Source of the DNA: Morchella semilibera
Lineage: Eukaryota; Ascomycota; Pezizomycetes; Pezizales; Morchellaceae
Reading direction: 5' to 3'
DNA length: 64,000 nt
Assembly (NCBI GenBank): GCA_009192285.1
Contig: CM018604.1
Coordinates: 1,302,001-1,366,000 of the forward strand
Shown here: positions 36,755 through 48,507 of the stretch, piece by piece
Numbering within the stretch: position 1 is the first letter of the stretch
Layout: the number at the start of each line of letters is the position of its first letter
Position numbers and translations under genes: made by a program
Notes under the pieces: model-generated
The model's database searches: none
What the model saw: the letters and a program-made list of their open reading frames with translations, nothing else
What the model was told of the DNA's origin: nothing

Positions 36755-37187
36755 AGGCCTCTCCTAGACCCTCAGAGGGTCTGGGAGGGGCCTTAAGTGC
36801 GTTGGGTCTCCCCAACCACCGCTTCTTTGGCTCCCTCCTCCATCGAGGAGGGGGCCCTTGACATAGGCCTCTCCTGGTCCGTGGGCTTTCTGCCTATGGG
36901 ACTAGGAGGGGCCTATTTTGCGTTAGGTTCTCTCGTCCCTGTCCCTGTCCCTGTCCCCGCCCCTGTCCCATTCTGGCTTCCTTCATTTGAAGGAAGTGCG
37001 ATTTTGGCCCCTCCTGGTTCCCTAGTAGGGTGCCAGGAGGGGCCTTTTTTGCGTTTGGTTGGCTCGTCCCCGTCCCCGTCCCTGTCCCCGTCCCTGTCCC
37101 TGTCCCATTCTGGCTTCCTTCACTTGAAGGAAGTGCAATTTTGGCCTCTCCTGGTTCCCTAGTAGGGTGCCAGGAGGGGCCTTTTTT
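36755..37187 (+). repeat. tandem array of GC-rich hairpin units with GTCCCY tracts
   Basis: At least five inverted repeats: 36755-36793 (18-19 bp stem), 36829-36856 (12 bp, loop CATC), 36863-36916 (18 bp), 37006-37044 (12 bp perfect) and 37143-37181 (12 bp). Most read GGCCYCTCCTGG...CCAGGAGGGGCC. Between them lie GTCCCC/GTCCCT hexamer tracts and a second palindrome, CTTCCTTCAYTTGAAGGAAG. The last two long units repeat with a ~137-bp period, and each ends in T6. All non-Watson-Crick pairs seen in the stems are G-T on this strand, so they would remain paired in a + strand RNA but not in its complement. More degenerate copies continue to about 37500. Confidence 0.75.
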
Positions 37188-37907
37188 GCGTTTGGTTGGC
37201 TCGTCCCCGTCCCCGTCCCTGTCCCTGTCCCTGTCCCTGTCCTCGCTCTAGCTCTCTCATGATTGTAGAGGGGGCATAGAATCGGCCTCTCATGGCTCGT
37301 CTGTTCCTGCCCTTGCTTTTGCTTCCCCTGCAAAAGAGGAAGTAAGGGTCTCTCTCGGTTCTTGGGTTCTGTCCGAGGAATTAAGAGAGACCTAATAATT
37401 CCTGTTTTATATTTATGTCAGATATAAAACGATTGAGAACTTCTCTCCTTGGTTCTTAAGCTCCGGCTCTAGAAACAGGAGGGGCCGTTTTCATATTGGG
37501 TCTATTGGCTCTTTCTCCCTTTTCTTTTTAACCTCTGGCTCCTCCGTGAAGAGATAAAGTAGGGTCCCTTGAAATTCTTGTGTGCTTTGCCTGAAGGATT
37601 GAAAGGTATCTTCGCAGATCTTTCCGTTTGGGGGCCACCAAGAGTGGGGGTAATGGTGGTTTGAAACTCTGCCCTGGCAAAAAAAAAAAAAAAAAGCACC
37701 GTTCTGAGAAATCCAAATCTTTGGTAAATCGACCACGGAACCGGCAATACCACTCTTAGCCCTTGAGACTGGGTGGACGTCTGGTACGTAGCATTTCGTC
37801 TGTGATAATGTAATGTAGATAAAAGGTCAATGCAGTGTAAGACGTGCGAAGAATGATCGCTTAGTTACATGTAGCTACTTACAATATGATGCCCATATAT
37901 GTGCATG

Positions 37908-37987
37908 TACTACGGGTGTAGGGGTAAGTCTGGCGGCAGTAAAAACTGTTACAACCACGGCCAGACTTACCCATACACCCGTAGTAC
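37908..37987. mobile_element. 80-bp foldback element
   Basis: Inverted arms of about 28 bases with one mismatch, each starting GTACTACGGGTGTA, surround a ~24-bp centre. No coding capacity. This may be a small MITE-like element or a strong hairpin. It shares no sequence with the foldback at 33718-33831. Confidence 0.55.
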
Positions 37988-38205
37988 TACGTGTATACTC
38001 GCAGAACTATAGGACATGACGTTATTGTGACGACAACACATGTTTCCCTGGGCCCTCGGACATATCTAATCCGTCACGCAGTCACGTTGCAACAAATACA
38101 GGTTCGAGAATCGATGTTCCTCCATGGTTGTCACATTTTCCCTTTTTTATTCTGACCTACCAAACTACAAGAAGAGATTTCTTGAACCATATCACCCTAA
38201 TGTTA

Positions 38206-38234
38206 GTCTGTCTGACAGTCTGACAGTCTGACAT
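38206..38234. repeat. three-copy TCTGACAG tandem repeat
   Basis: Short 8-bp tandem repeat in intergenic DNA. Confidence 0.85.
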
Positions 38235-38676
38235 CCTGTCTACTATTTAGGGAACCTAGGCTTGTACCTAGACTCCGAATAGCCGTTGGTACTTGATCTA
38301 GACCGACAGAACAGAACGCCACCAGCGTAGGGGGCTTGGGTTCCCGTGCCATACATTACACGTAATCCTTACATTTAAGGGATTATAAGCAGATATGTAT
38401 TCTTAACCCCCCCCCCCCTTTTTTTTCTCCCCCCCTTTCATCATCTATACAATTAAACACTGCCTCCTACCAAATATCGATCCCAAAGCAATAAACGGTC
38501 AGCAATTTTCGAATTTGACTGAAACTTGGTTGACTGGCTGGCTATAGTACAAGAGGGATGCCCTATATCCCTATATAACACAGTCACATACTAGTAAGTA
38601 GCTGTGTGTGTAGCTGAGAAGCAGTCATAGGCACAGTGGTTGACCCCGATCCTAGGCAAGCAATGCGTTCAATATA

Positions 38677-38729
38677 CGAGTGATTCGCTATGAAGTGGCA
38701 AAACAATTGCACTCACAGATTATCACTCG
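38677..38729. repeat. tail-to-tail pair of the CGAGTGAY motif
   Basis: CGAGTGATTCGCTATGAA (+, 38677-38694) and CGAGTGATAATCTGTGAG (-, 38712-38729), 17 bases apart. Both deviate from the consensus only at the final base. Confidence 0.7.
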
Positions 38730-38788
38730 ATCGGGAGAGGTGGTGTCCCAATTAATGTTGTTGGTTGGACAGAATAAGTTCACATACA

Positions 38789-38809
38789 CCGCCGCCGCCG
38801 CCGCCGCCG
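38789..38809. repeat. (GCC)7 microsatellite
   Basis: Seven tandem CCG/GCC units outside any recognised gene. Confidence 0.85.
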
Positions 38810-41528
38810 TAAGGGATTACACAAATAGCCAGGCAGAAATTATCCCAGAAGATGTGCACCTGTCTACACCATGTCCAGATGTGATCCGCGTGGCGCTCGG
38901 TCCTTCATATACCCGTGCCACTTTCGCGCCGGGGTCTTCCTTGACCTCAGCTCCCACCAACTTGTCTCCCGGAACATTGACTCTATTATCATGGTTTTAA
39001 GATCTGCGATAGTGATCGTGTGCAACATCAACAAGGAAAACAACCAACAAGGATTCGCCATGGGTATGGTACCTCTCTAATCCAGGCCACGATGACATCT
39101 ACCACGTAAGTTCATGCAGCCTTTTCTTTATCACAAATCTAAGGCTATTATATAGGGTAATGGCTGAGGTATATAGTAATATAGGCATATCTTCTCACTG
39201 CAGCCGGTGTAGGTGGTAATCAAGAGGCATAAGATCTATAGGTCATTTATTTAAGCGCCGAAATAGCTAGGATAAACGCTCTGGTAAGGCTCACTGTACC
39301 ACAAACTTAGCTTAAAACCTGGGCGTAGCTGATTTATCGATAAGATGATGGAAAAATGAAAACACACTCATATGAGGGGCGATGAAGACATACATCGGCC
39401 CGGGAATACTTTCTCTGCTCATGCAGCACTGACTGAGGCCCAACTGGAGACTTCTGACCCTCTTTAACTTTAGGTATCAATAATTTGACCCCATCCAAGG
39501 GCTCGAGTTTACGCCGGAAGGGAGACTTCTGACGACGGGTTGTCGGGAAAACTATACCTGCTACAGTAAGGTCCTCCGGGTGGCTGGGAATCAATAGCAC
39601 TTTACAGATCCACACAAGTCTCGCAGGGGTTCCTACCGACTAGACGGATATTATCGCCAAATACCACTCTCTGCCGATAAAGGTGCCGTTATTTATGCGG
39701 TGGTCGGATCGCATAGGAATGCGTTCTTGGTTATTGCATATTGCATATCTCAGGCATAGGGGGGAAATACCGGGCCATTGGACATGTTTTGGATACCTGC
39801 CAGCTTCTAGAATGCAAAATTTATTTCCCCTGATAGGGTGCAAGCGCAACCTCTGCTCGTTAAGTGGATAATGTGCGTGGTGTTGATTCTCCAGTGCCTG
39901 TTTCTATGAAACTCTGATTCTCATCAGTTGTCCATGTTTTAGAGGTGGGGGGGGCAGTGGTACCGATGTGTGATGTGCAATGTCTGAGGTTTCTCCCGCG
40001 CGTTCGCGTAGGCTAGGTGGGGAGTTCATCTGAAGAATGATGTTGAGGTTTTTGTCTCACATGTAGGTGCTAGGATGCTTTGGACTCTTTTAGTGATTAC
40101 AATCCCCCCCACTTGATTTCTTCAGTGGGGATTTAACCCCGTTCCAGGAATCTCCCGATAATAGGGCGCTCTAGGTGATCTATCAATCAATAAGGAATTT
40201 TGCATCATAGTAGTTTTTTATTTGCAAGCCATGTTCTCTGCCCTTGGCCCAATTAATGCTATGGACTCTAACTCTGCTAGGTAAACTATATATACTGATA
40301 TACGCCAACTGCAAGGCGCTGCATAAACATCTGAATAGCGGCCGATCAGCCCGGACTTTGAGACCTCCACAGCCAATTGAGTTGTTTCTCCCTTGGCCAC
40401 GGTCCTCTCCAGAGCACCAGCCAGCAGGTCCACCTAGCTAACAGTCTTCATTGTCGCTTCCCCCGTTTCACCAAGCCCCTCGAGACCTCGGTCTCAGTAA
40501 CCTTTCAAAGACGTGCATATACCCGCCAAACTAAAATTACAAAATAAAAAATAAAAAAGAGCTACCCATCTACCACGATTGCGTATACGTTTATTCTCCG
40601 GATGTGGCTTTTGCACTGAGACTGAAAGGTATTTGGAATAGTGGGGTCGGAGACGCTCAGACTCACAAACTATACCTCGCGCTTTGCACTGCAGTACTGG
40701 GATCTTCGAGCTCGATCAATAGACTCTACATGCATTCCCGCTTCGCGGAACGGGGGTTCAGCGGGCAGACATGGTCTTTGGATAGTGACTTGTACCCGGT
40801 GCCCACCGAGTCGGGAGGAAGGGGAGGGGGGTCAGATTCATACTTTGAAAGCATGGCCAATTAAGGTCCCTAGCTAGCTAGCTAAGTATGTAACTGATCC
40901 AGCGCGCGATGCCACGAAACGGTTACCGGCGAGCCTTCAGTACGTACAGAAGTGGTGAGTAATCGTGTGCGCCACAGCAAGCCGTCCACAGCATATATGT
41001 ACTGAACCACATGGAGGTAAGACAGTAAGGGGTATGTCGAGGACTAGGGCTGAAACCAAAGACGATTACCTGCTGAACTGGCGATGGCGGAGGACAATGC
41101 TTTTGCATCGGTCTGGACGATGAGGGTGAGTGATATGGTGTGATCCGGTAGAGAGGTCCGAAAATGCCTTGCTTATGGATGATTATGAGAGCTATTTGGT
41201 CATGGCATTTGACGAGCTTCATGTAGATGGTGATAGTCTAAATCTTAGTTTTTTACAGGAGAAAGCTTTACCGTTCAAAACATTTTCTCTTCAAATTCCG
41301 AAGCTGAGATATAACAATACGTACATGTACATACATGGCCCTCATGGACCGACTACATATATATAAACGCGGCAGACGTACATACATTTACCAATAAAAG
41401 AAAAACATTCAAAAACTTTCCAAGACAAGAGAAATAAATGGATAAAACCCCCATGAATCAAGAAGCCCCCCCCCCCCCCAGACAAAAAAAATAGAATATT
41501 TAAATGTGATAATCTCAAAGAATCAGGA

Positions 41529-43073
41529 TCAAAAATGGACAAGGTTGCAGAGCACCTTGGTTACTCTAGTGCCGCGAGCTCTCCACTTACGGTTATCCTG
41601 CTCGACATACTCTTCCTTAATGAATTCGAGGAACTTTAAAACGTCCTCAATGGTAGTCATCGCACCAAGCGAAACCCTCACTGCACCAGTCGGCTTCCCG
41701 TCCATGACGTCGTAGCCGTCACCACACACATGTCCGTTCTTGAAATTCCTTTCCATCTCTTCCCCCGAGAGCCCGCAGAAGTGGGACACCCCACCAGGGT
41801 TGCAATGGCCACCGGTGCGGATGTGTATCTTCTTGCGTGCAGCAGCAGATTCAACACCCGAGTAGCCAATCCATTTACCGTTAGCTGAACGGAGGTTGAA
41901 TGTGATAACAGGCCCTTGGGTATGGGCGTTGGAATACTCGCTTTCGCAGTAGAGATCAACAACCCTGATGCCGGTCTTTGGGTGCACTAGGGCCGACATC
42001 CTTGCAGCAAGGAAAGCTGCGAGTGATGTCGTGTGAAGTGAGATCTGCGCGAACCCGCCAAACATCTTGGAATGGCATGTCATGGCATACCCCAACGCAA
42101 TTATGGCATGGAAGGCACATGTACCGTCCTCAAGGAAGTCATGTGGGTGCCCGTTGGTTTTTTTGACCACCCAGTCCTTGTTGACAATAAGGGAGTCCAC
42201 GGTTCCACCACCGAAATAGCGGCGGGATAGGAGGACCTTTGCGGACTCCCGACGGACGATGAGGGCACCAAGGTTTGGGAAGCCAAACATCTTATAGAAG
42301 CTCAAGGACATAAAGTCGGGTGCCTCCGAGGGGTTGCTCAAGTCGATTGGCTTGGTCATTGCAAGGGCTGCTGCGTCAAATAGCGAGTAATAGTTTACAT
42401 GTCGACTGCGGAGCAAATTGGACCATTGATTCTGCGGGAGACGGTGGCCGGAGAAATTGGATTGGCCTGGCCAGGCAAAAAGGCCAATCTTACTTCCCTC
42501 TCCGGTGAAGGGGGTCTTTTCTGACAATAGCCAAGATTCGGTCTCGTTTTCGGAGTCGAAGCAGTGGGAGGATTCTGCCAATTCTCGGACCCCCACGAGG
42601 GATGTGTGGACGTCTCTGTGATATCTATACTCAAATCCACCAGGGTGCCCGGCAAATGAGTCTGCTACTAGCTTGATTGCAGCAGTGGCATTGGCACAGA
42701 ATACAACGTCGTACTCGGCCGGGTCGGCATTGAAGAGCTTCAGGACCTGGAGACGGACAGCTTCTACTCGCTCTGAAGACAATGCTGAAGACGGGTTGTG
42801 GGAGTGTGGGTTTCCATAAAGGTTGTTCAGGAGATCTTTTGTGAAAGACTTTACGAGTGAACTACTATACAACGTTGTTCCACTGTGGTCAAGGTAAATG
42901 GCATCTGGAAGAACTGTTAGGACTAATTCTATCTTGAAATATCAGATATTGGCGCAAGGTTTCCCCACTCACTCACCTCTAAGCTGTGGGTATTCGTCCC
43001 TTCTTATCTTCTCCACCTGTGAGTTATATCCTTGATCTATCAAGTCTCTTTTTCTGAAGAATGGGGGCTGCAT
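41529..43073 (-). CDS. PLP-dependent class V aminotransferase, MOCOS N-terminal-like
   Basis: NifS-fold, pyridoxal-phosphate enzyme most like the sulfurase (N-terminal) domain of molybdenum cofactor sulfurase. Exons 43073-42977 and 42904-41529 sum to 1,473 nt, giving 490 residues. Landmarks: YLDHSGTT near residue 36, GNPHSHNPSS, VVFCANATAAIKLVADSF, the PLP-binding Asp in SLFDAAALA (~D209), and the presumed Schiff-base lysine K237 in SLSFYKMFGFP. GGGTVDS, HIRTGGHCNPGG with the sulfurase-type cysteine, and RVSLGAMTT follow. The protein ends about 40 residues later, so the MOSC domain of full-length MOCOS (hxB type) is absent. It could persulfurate another acceptor or act as a different Cys-handling enzyme. 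The intron donor gtgagt and acceptor ttccag rebuild the conserved N-terminus. Confidence 0.88.
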
Positions 43074-46000
43074 TCTCTGTTGTAAAGCTAGACTCTTGAG
43101 GAGGGTTTGGTAGTGAAAAGTGTACTTAAATGGTTTCCAAGATTCCTTTGAAAGATGGATAATTTCGAAACTTTCCGGGAGTTGGTGGGGCGGGACAAGT
43201 GTAATTGTTATGCGTCTTGGATATACTTTATTGGTGTTTAAGTCCGGTACATGCTATTGATTATAGCGGAGAGGCCACATTATATAAATTTTTATAACCT
43301 CCCAAAAAATGTTTACAAACAGCACCATACCGCCGCACCGCTCATTGAATGAGATGGTAATCATTGCCCGTGGTTGGACACAGTGTGACCTATTTTCGGT
43401 CAGGTAATCGCAACTCACAAGATTTACCTGGATATGAATGCATGGGGGAGCTACACTGCGGCACCTGAACTTCCAGTACGACACACCGGACTTTAATCAT
43501 TTCGTCACTGCAGAATTGCCCTTTTCATATTTGATCAACCTTAACGATCCGTTAACAGACACATCATGAGTATCCATCGATGTCAGCGGTGAAGAATTGT
43601 AGGAGAGCTAGGACCAGATTGAGGTTTACCCTCCGGAACCCTTTACCTTAGTGGTGCTGTCCTTCAATGGGTTAGATAATAATTCTACCAGATATCTGGA
43701 ACAAACGTACAGTCATTGGTAAATCAGGCAAATTCTTGATGGTCACCCGCATCTCCGAACTCTCGGTTAATTGTACTATGATTAGTCTGACTGGTTTCTT
43801 TTTCTCGCAGAAGATGTGTGGTGTTTTATTACGGAAGCCCTAATATTGAGTGAACGTCATCTTGTGTGGAGAGACAAGGAAGCTAAGCCATAGAGTGTGA
43901 TTCCTGGGGGCAAAAGGTGAGATTCCCAGTAAAGTCACAATCATGTCACACATGATTGCGGCGGTGGTAGTGGGCTATTCACGCACTTTGTGAAACATAT
44001 CGGGTTGAATATTCTAGAGAATGTTTTGTCAAGTGAGCATTCTAGGTTATTTAACTAATGCGAGAAATGCTCCGCTCCAGCGATCGAGATGAACTCGAGA
44101 TTCTAAGCTTCGTGGTATCTGCAGTCCCGTCGACGTCACAGAAGCTTAATAATACATGTACCTAGTATTGCGATATAGTTCAGGTTTCGTTCAATTAATA
44201 TATGTCTTAAGACTCTTATCGTTCAAAGGTCTTTAGTTATATCCATCCTATCCCATGAATTAGTACCCCTCTAAAGATAATTGTTTCTTGCAGTTGAGGC
44301 GATCGCGGATCGTGCCATTTTAATAGTACCATTAAAACCTAATAGCAGCGGAGACTGTAGGCATATACTAGTAGGAGGAGATACATATCTATAGCCCACT
44401 GTTATGTGGTATGTAGAATAGAGTTTTGGGTGCATATCCTCTGGTGCATCTTCCCGTCAACCCGCTAGATAATGTGATGACCAGTAAGTATGCCTGGGCA
44501 CCGACATCAGACGCTTCGGTCAATGGATAGGTAGCGCGGCAGTTGTTCGCTTATCGTCAGCGTCTATTATTGGTTTCTTGGTTAAAGACACACAGAGATT
44601 CTCGATATGGTCAAGCATCCAGCTCTCATAACCTTTGAACCAACTGGAGCTGAGAGGAGCTTCTCCGGACCTAGATCCCTGGTACAGAAAGATCCCAAGC
44701 TTCGGATGAACAAGTCGTGCACTCGGCAGCTGAACCGTGGGATTTTGGGATACCCATGTGCGTTTTATCAAAAAGTGAGTACTGGATCCAGTCAGTGGTG
44801 ATCAATCGCGCTTCGGGAGTCGGAACGTCTAGGTGCCCAGATCCACCATCTCACGTAGCACGCGGCGGTGAGACTACTTTGATATTTATCAAGTGAAACA
44901 TAGTTCGGTCAGGCGGATTTTTCAAATATTATGTATTGATTATCCATCAATTTTTTTTTTTTTTTTTTTTTTTTTGGTTTATTGAGGTGTCGGTACGATT
45001 CCTATTCTGGCCAGACCAACTACAGGATGCTCACCGCTTGAAGAAAGTAAATTTGTCCAAAAAAAAGGGAATACCGATGAGTAGCTAAGTCTTTTTTGGG
45101 ACGATGATGTGCCTTATTTCGCCCCAAAGGCTGGCTATATTCGCAAGAATATATTCCGAGATGTTTCATTTACCTGAATAGTTTTTGTAATGAATCAATT
45201 ATTTTCCAAGTTCAGCCATGTGCATCCCGAACTTCAAGACTTTGCAAAAATACTTTCAAGTGAAAACCCCGGAAATCGATCCTTGGTGGTGATGTTGTAT
45301 TATTTCAATAGCCGGGGTGGTAGTTGATCCTTTCCACGTTATTACAATGCAATAGCCCGTAGCTAAGATGTAGGTCTGGCCTGTTTAACTTGAAATTAGT
45401 AGCAACCAACCAGCTGTTCGAAACATTTGACACCGGTAGTCAAGAAATCAGCTCACGCTCCACGATACCTAATATCTATTATCCGGGACTCAAAGCTGCT
45501 ATACCCCCAAGATCCAGAAAACTGGAGTGGAGGGCAGCCTTGGGGTTCTGATTGCGGTGATTCGTGTTCTCAGCTATAGTTTAACACTTTAGTATCAAAA
45601 GGTAGATTGATTATAGCCTACTATTCCAGCAATATGCATTCACATCGGTACCTGCATCACCCTAATCAATCGACAGCCCTAGATCGTGATATATATTTTC
45701 TCAACAGAGGGAATATTTAGAGATCTCTGGACAGCTTAACGAGTGGCTGCAGGGTGTACCTACAGGCGGGATTGCCTACGGTTCAGGGCTTTTTTGACAG
45801 GGGTTAAATCGCCGTTCCTCCAACTCGAGTTAGGCATGGAATGCGGACCAGTGCAGACTTGCCCACATTCGAGCGGTGGGTGTGGGGAGCGAACAGGTGA
45901 CCAGTCAAGATTTGGGCTACGCAGGGACCACACAGGTGTCAAACATCTCGCTTGATGCAGAGAGTTGCATCTAGGTAGAAGATTGACCAGCTCCTGAAGT

Positions 46001-46494
46001 CAAAGGATTTCGCCTGATACAAAAAATGCGAGATTGAGTGGTCCGGGCAATGGTACCGACACAGCAATGATGTTTTTGTTCCTGGCCAAAAGTTTTGGGA
46101 AACACAGGGTTAGGTACGCGCCCCTTTATCGATACGGGAGAGCCAGGCCTTGGCCTTCGTATTTGGGCTAGGCTTATTTCTAAATTGTGTGTGCGATAAA
46201 AGTAAATAGGAGATACCGCAAACGATACCTTGATAAGTAAGTACTGGCTCTTTCTGATTCAGTGAGTCCACCTTCTACCCTAAGAGCATCTCTGAGGGAT
46301 TTGTCCATCACTCTCCTGAGAGTGGGCGAAGGATTGGGTTGCTGGCAACGGAGATTAGGCGGTGTGTGTGTGAGTAGTGAATGAGTGAGTGAGTGAGTGA
46401 GTGGTGGTCTGTCAGTATGGGAGGTGCTGGATTTCTCCTATCCGCAGCACACTGCACAAGCAGCTGCATTGATCTTTTTTTTTTTCCACGTCCC
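43074..46494. other. intergenic region, no recognised gene
   Basis: 3.4 kb between divergent genes. Contains TACATGTA at 44153, a T25 run (44951-44975) and a GAGT tandem repeat (about 46383-46402) in the beta-tubulin upstream region. Short opposing frames at 44,520-44,800 show no family resemblance. Confidence 0.5.
46383..46402. repeat. (GAGT)5 microsatellite
   Basis: Five GAGT units about 260 bases upstream of the beta-tubulin start. Confidence 0.85.
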
Positions 46495-46660
46495 GTCCAC
46501 CACCACCACACCTCCTTCCTTCATCCATCACCACCAACACCACCCTCCTCTCCTCTTCATCCTCTACATCCTCCAGTCCTTCATCCTTCCACAATATCAA
46601 CGAAGCTCCAGGACTCCTTGTATTCAGTTTCTATCTCCATAATAATCAACCCTTATCAAA
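46495..46660 (+). promoter_or_regulatory. pyrimidine-rich leader of beta-tubulin
   Basis: About 165 bases, almost entirely C and T with CAC/TCC repeats, directly precede the beta-tubulin ATG. CT-rich leaders are typical of strongly expressed filamentous-fungal genes. The start context TATCAAAATG fits a good fungal initiation site. Confidence 0.55.
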
Positions 46661-48507
46661 ATGCGTGAAATCGTACGGTTCCCTTCCCCTGTTTGATATC
46701 GCGTGCTTTAGTTCCTTAACTTGTTGCTAATATAAAGCTCTGAATACAGGTTCATCTCCAAACTGGTCAATGTGTAAGACTCTGATCCTGATCAATGATT
46801 CTCTTAAACTGCTCTTTCCGTATTCCTAACGTCTTATCTACAGGGTAACCAAATTGGTAGTGCCTTTTGGTGCGCATAACCTTTCCTTGCTTTCCCTCGG
46901 AAAAAATGATGGATTACAGACAACTGACGTTTGTCGTTAATATAGGCAAACCATCGGTGGTGAGCACGGTCTTGACGGGTCAGGAGTGTAAGTTGTCAAG
47001 TCCAGTCTAGGATGCTATCAACAGAATCTAATTTTTTCTTCAGATACAATGGAACAAGCGATCTTCAGCTTGAGCGTATGAGTGTTTACTTCAACGAGGT
47101 AGGAAACAGTGCCCCTTACTTTTTTTTCTCTTTTAGGGTTTAGCTCATGCAAATCAGGCTTCCGGAAATAAATATGTTCCTCGTGCTGTTCTCGTCGATC
47201 TTGAGCCCGGTACCATGGATGCTGTCCGTGCCGGCCCTTTCGGTCAATTGTTCCGCCCCGATAACTTTGTATATGGTCAATCCGGTGCCGGTAACAACTG
47301 GGCCAAGGGACATTACACCGAGGGTGCCGAGCTTGTCGACCAGGTTTTGGATGTTGTCCGTCGCGAGGCCGAAGGGTGTGATTGCCTCCAGGGGTTCCAA
47401 ATCACCCACTCTCTCGGTGGTGGAACTGGTGCTGGTATGGGAACCTTGCTCATCAGCAAGATTCGTGAGGAGTTCCCTGATAGGATGATGGCTACCTTCT
47501 CTGTTGTCCCTTCTCCTAAGGTCTCTGACACCGTCGTTGAGCCATACAACGCTACTTTGTCTGTCCATCAGTTGGTTGAAAACTCCGACGAAACCTTCTG
47601 TATCGACAACGAAGCACTCTACGATATTTGCATGCGCACTCTCAAGCTTGCTGCCCCTTCGTATGGTGATCTTAACCACCTTGTGTCTGCTGTCATGTCT
47701 GGTGTCACCACCTGTCTCCGTTTTCCGGGTCAGCTCAACTCTGACCTCCGAAAATTGGCCGTAAACATGGTTCCTTTCCCGCGTCTTCATTTCTTCATGG
47801 TTGGATTTGCACCTCTCACTTCGCGTGGTGCCCATTCTTTCCGTGCCACCACTGTCCCTGAGCTTGCCCAGCAAATGTTTGATCCTAGGAACATGATGGC
47901 TGCTCCCGATTTCCGCAACGGTCGTTTCCTTACATGCGCCACTTTCTTGTAAGTTTATCCCTTTTCAGCATTTGGAAACGTGCACTAATAGTCAAATAGC
48001 CGCGGTAAGGTTTCCATGAAGGAGGTTGAGGACCAGATGCGCAACATCCAGACCAAGAGCTCGAGCTACTTCGTTGAATGGATCCCGAACAACGTTCAGA
48101 CCGCTCTCTGCTCAATTCCTCCCAGGGGATTGAAGATGAGCTCCACCTTTATCGGAAACTCCACCAGTATCCAGGAGATGTTCAAACGTATTGGCGATCA
48201 ATTCATTGTCATGTTCAGGAGAAAGGCTTTCTTGCATTGGTACACTGGGGAGGGAATGGATGAGATGGAATTCAGTAAGTTCCGATTCTCCTCGGGTAAT
48301 AGAGCTCGAACTAACCATGTTTCCACCTATAGCTGAGGCGGAGTCCAACATGAACGATTTGGTTGCTGAGTACCAGCAGTACCAAGATGCCACCGTTTCT
48401 GTAAGTTTCTTGATAGTACTCTATCCACTATCCCGCGCTAACATATCGGTAAATAGGATGGCGAGGACGAGGCTTACGAGGAGGAGCTCCCAGCTGAGGA
48501 GGCTTAA
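46661..48507 (+). CDS. tub2: beta-tubulin
   Basis: Microtubule subunit that pairs with alpha-tubulin. Nine exons: 46661-46672, 46750-46773, 46844-46869, 46946-46987, 47044-47098, 47158-47948, 48000-48274, 48333-48400, 48457-48507. They sum to 1,344 nt, giving 447 residues, the usual fungal length. The first four exons code for only 4-14 residues each, starting MREI. The GTP-binding motif GGGTGAGMG and the acidic C-terminus ([16 protein letters not shown]) are intact. Residues tied to benzimidazole sensitivity are in the sensitive state: H6, Y50, F167, E198 and F200 (DETF). The autoregulatory-type N-terminus MREI is present. Expression is probably high, given the CT-rich leader. Confidence 0.98.

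Larger units (their letters stand above)
32928..41528. other. 8.6-kb gene-poor region rich in repeats and palindromes
   Basis: No frame here shows a recognisable protein family. Listed separately are two foldback elements, a tRNA-like element, inverted motif pairs, a hairpin array and short tandem repeats. It also holds TACATGTA at 34122, 34151, 34174, 34697, 35873, 36059, 37866 and 41322, the motif copy at 41127-41144 (+), and homopolymers at 33895-33910 (G16), 34439-34452 (G14), 35270-35282 (G13), 38407-38418 (C12) and 41466-41479 (C14). Confidence 0.6.

Noticed and set aside
47140-47874. 244-codon frame antisense to beta-tubulin exon 6
   Set aside because: Antisense shadow of a highly constrained coding exon, a common artefact.
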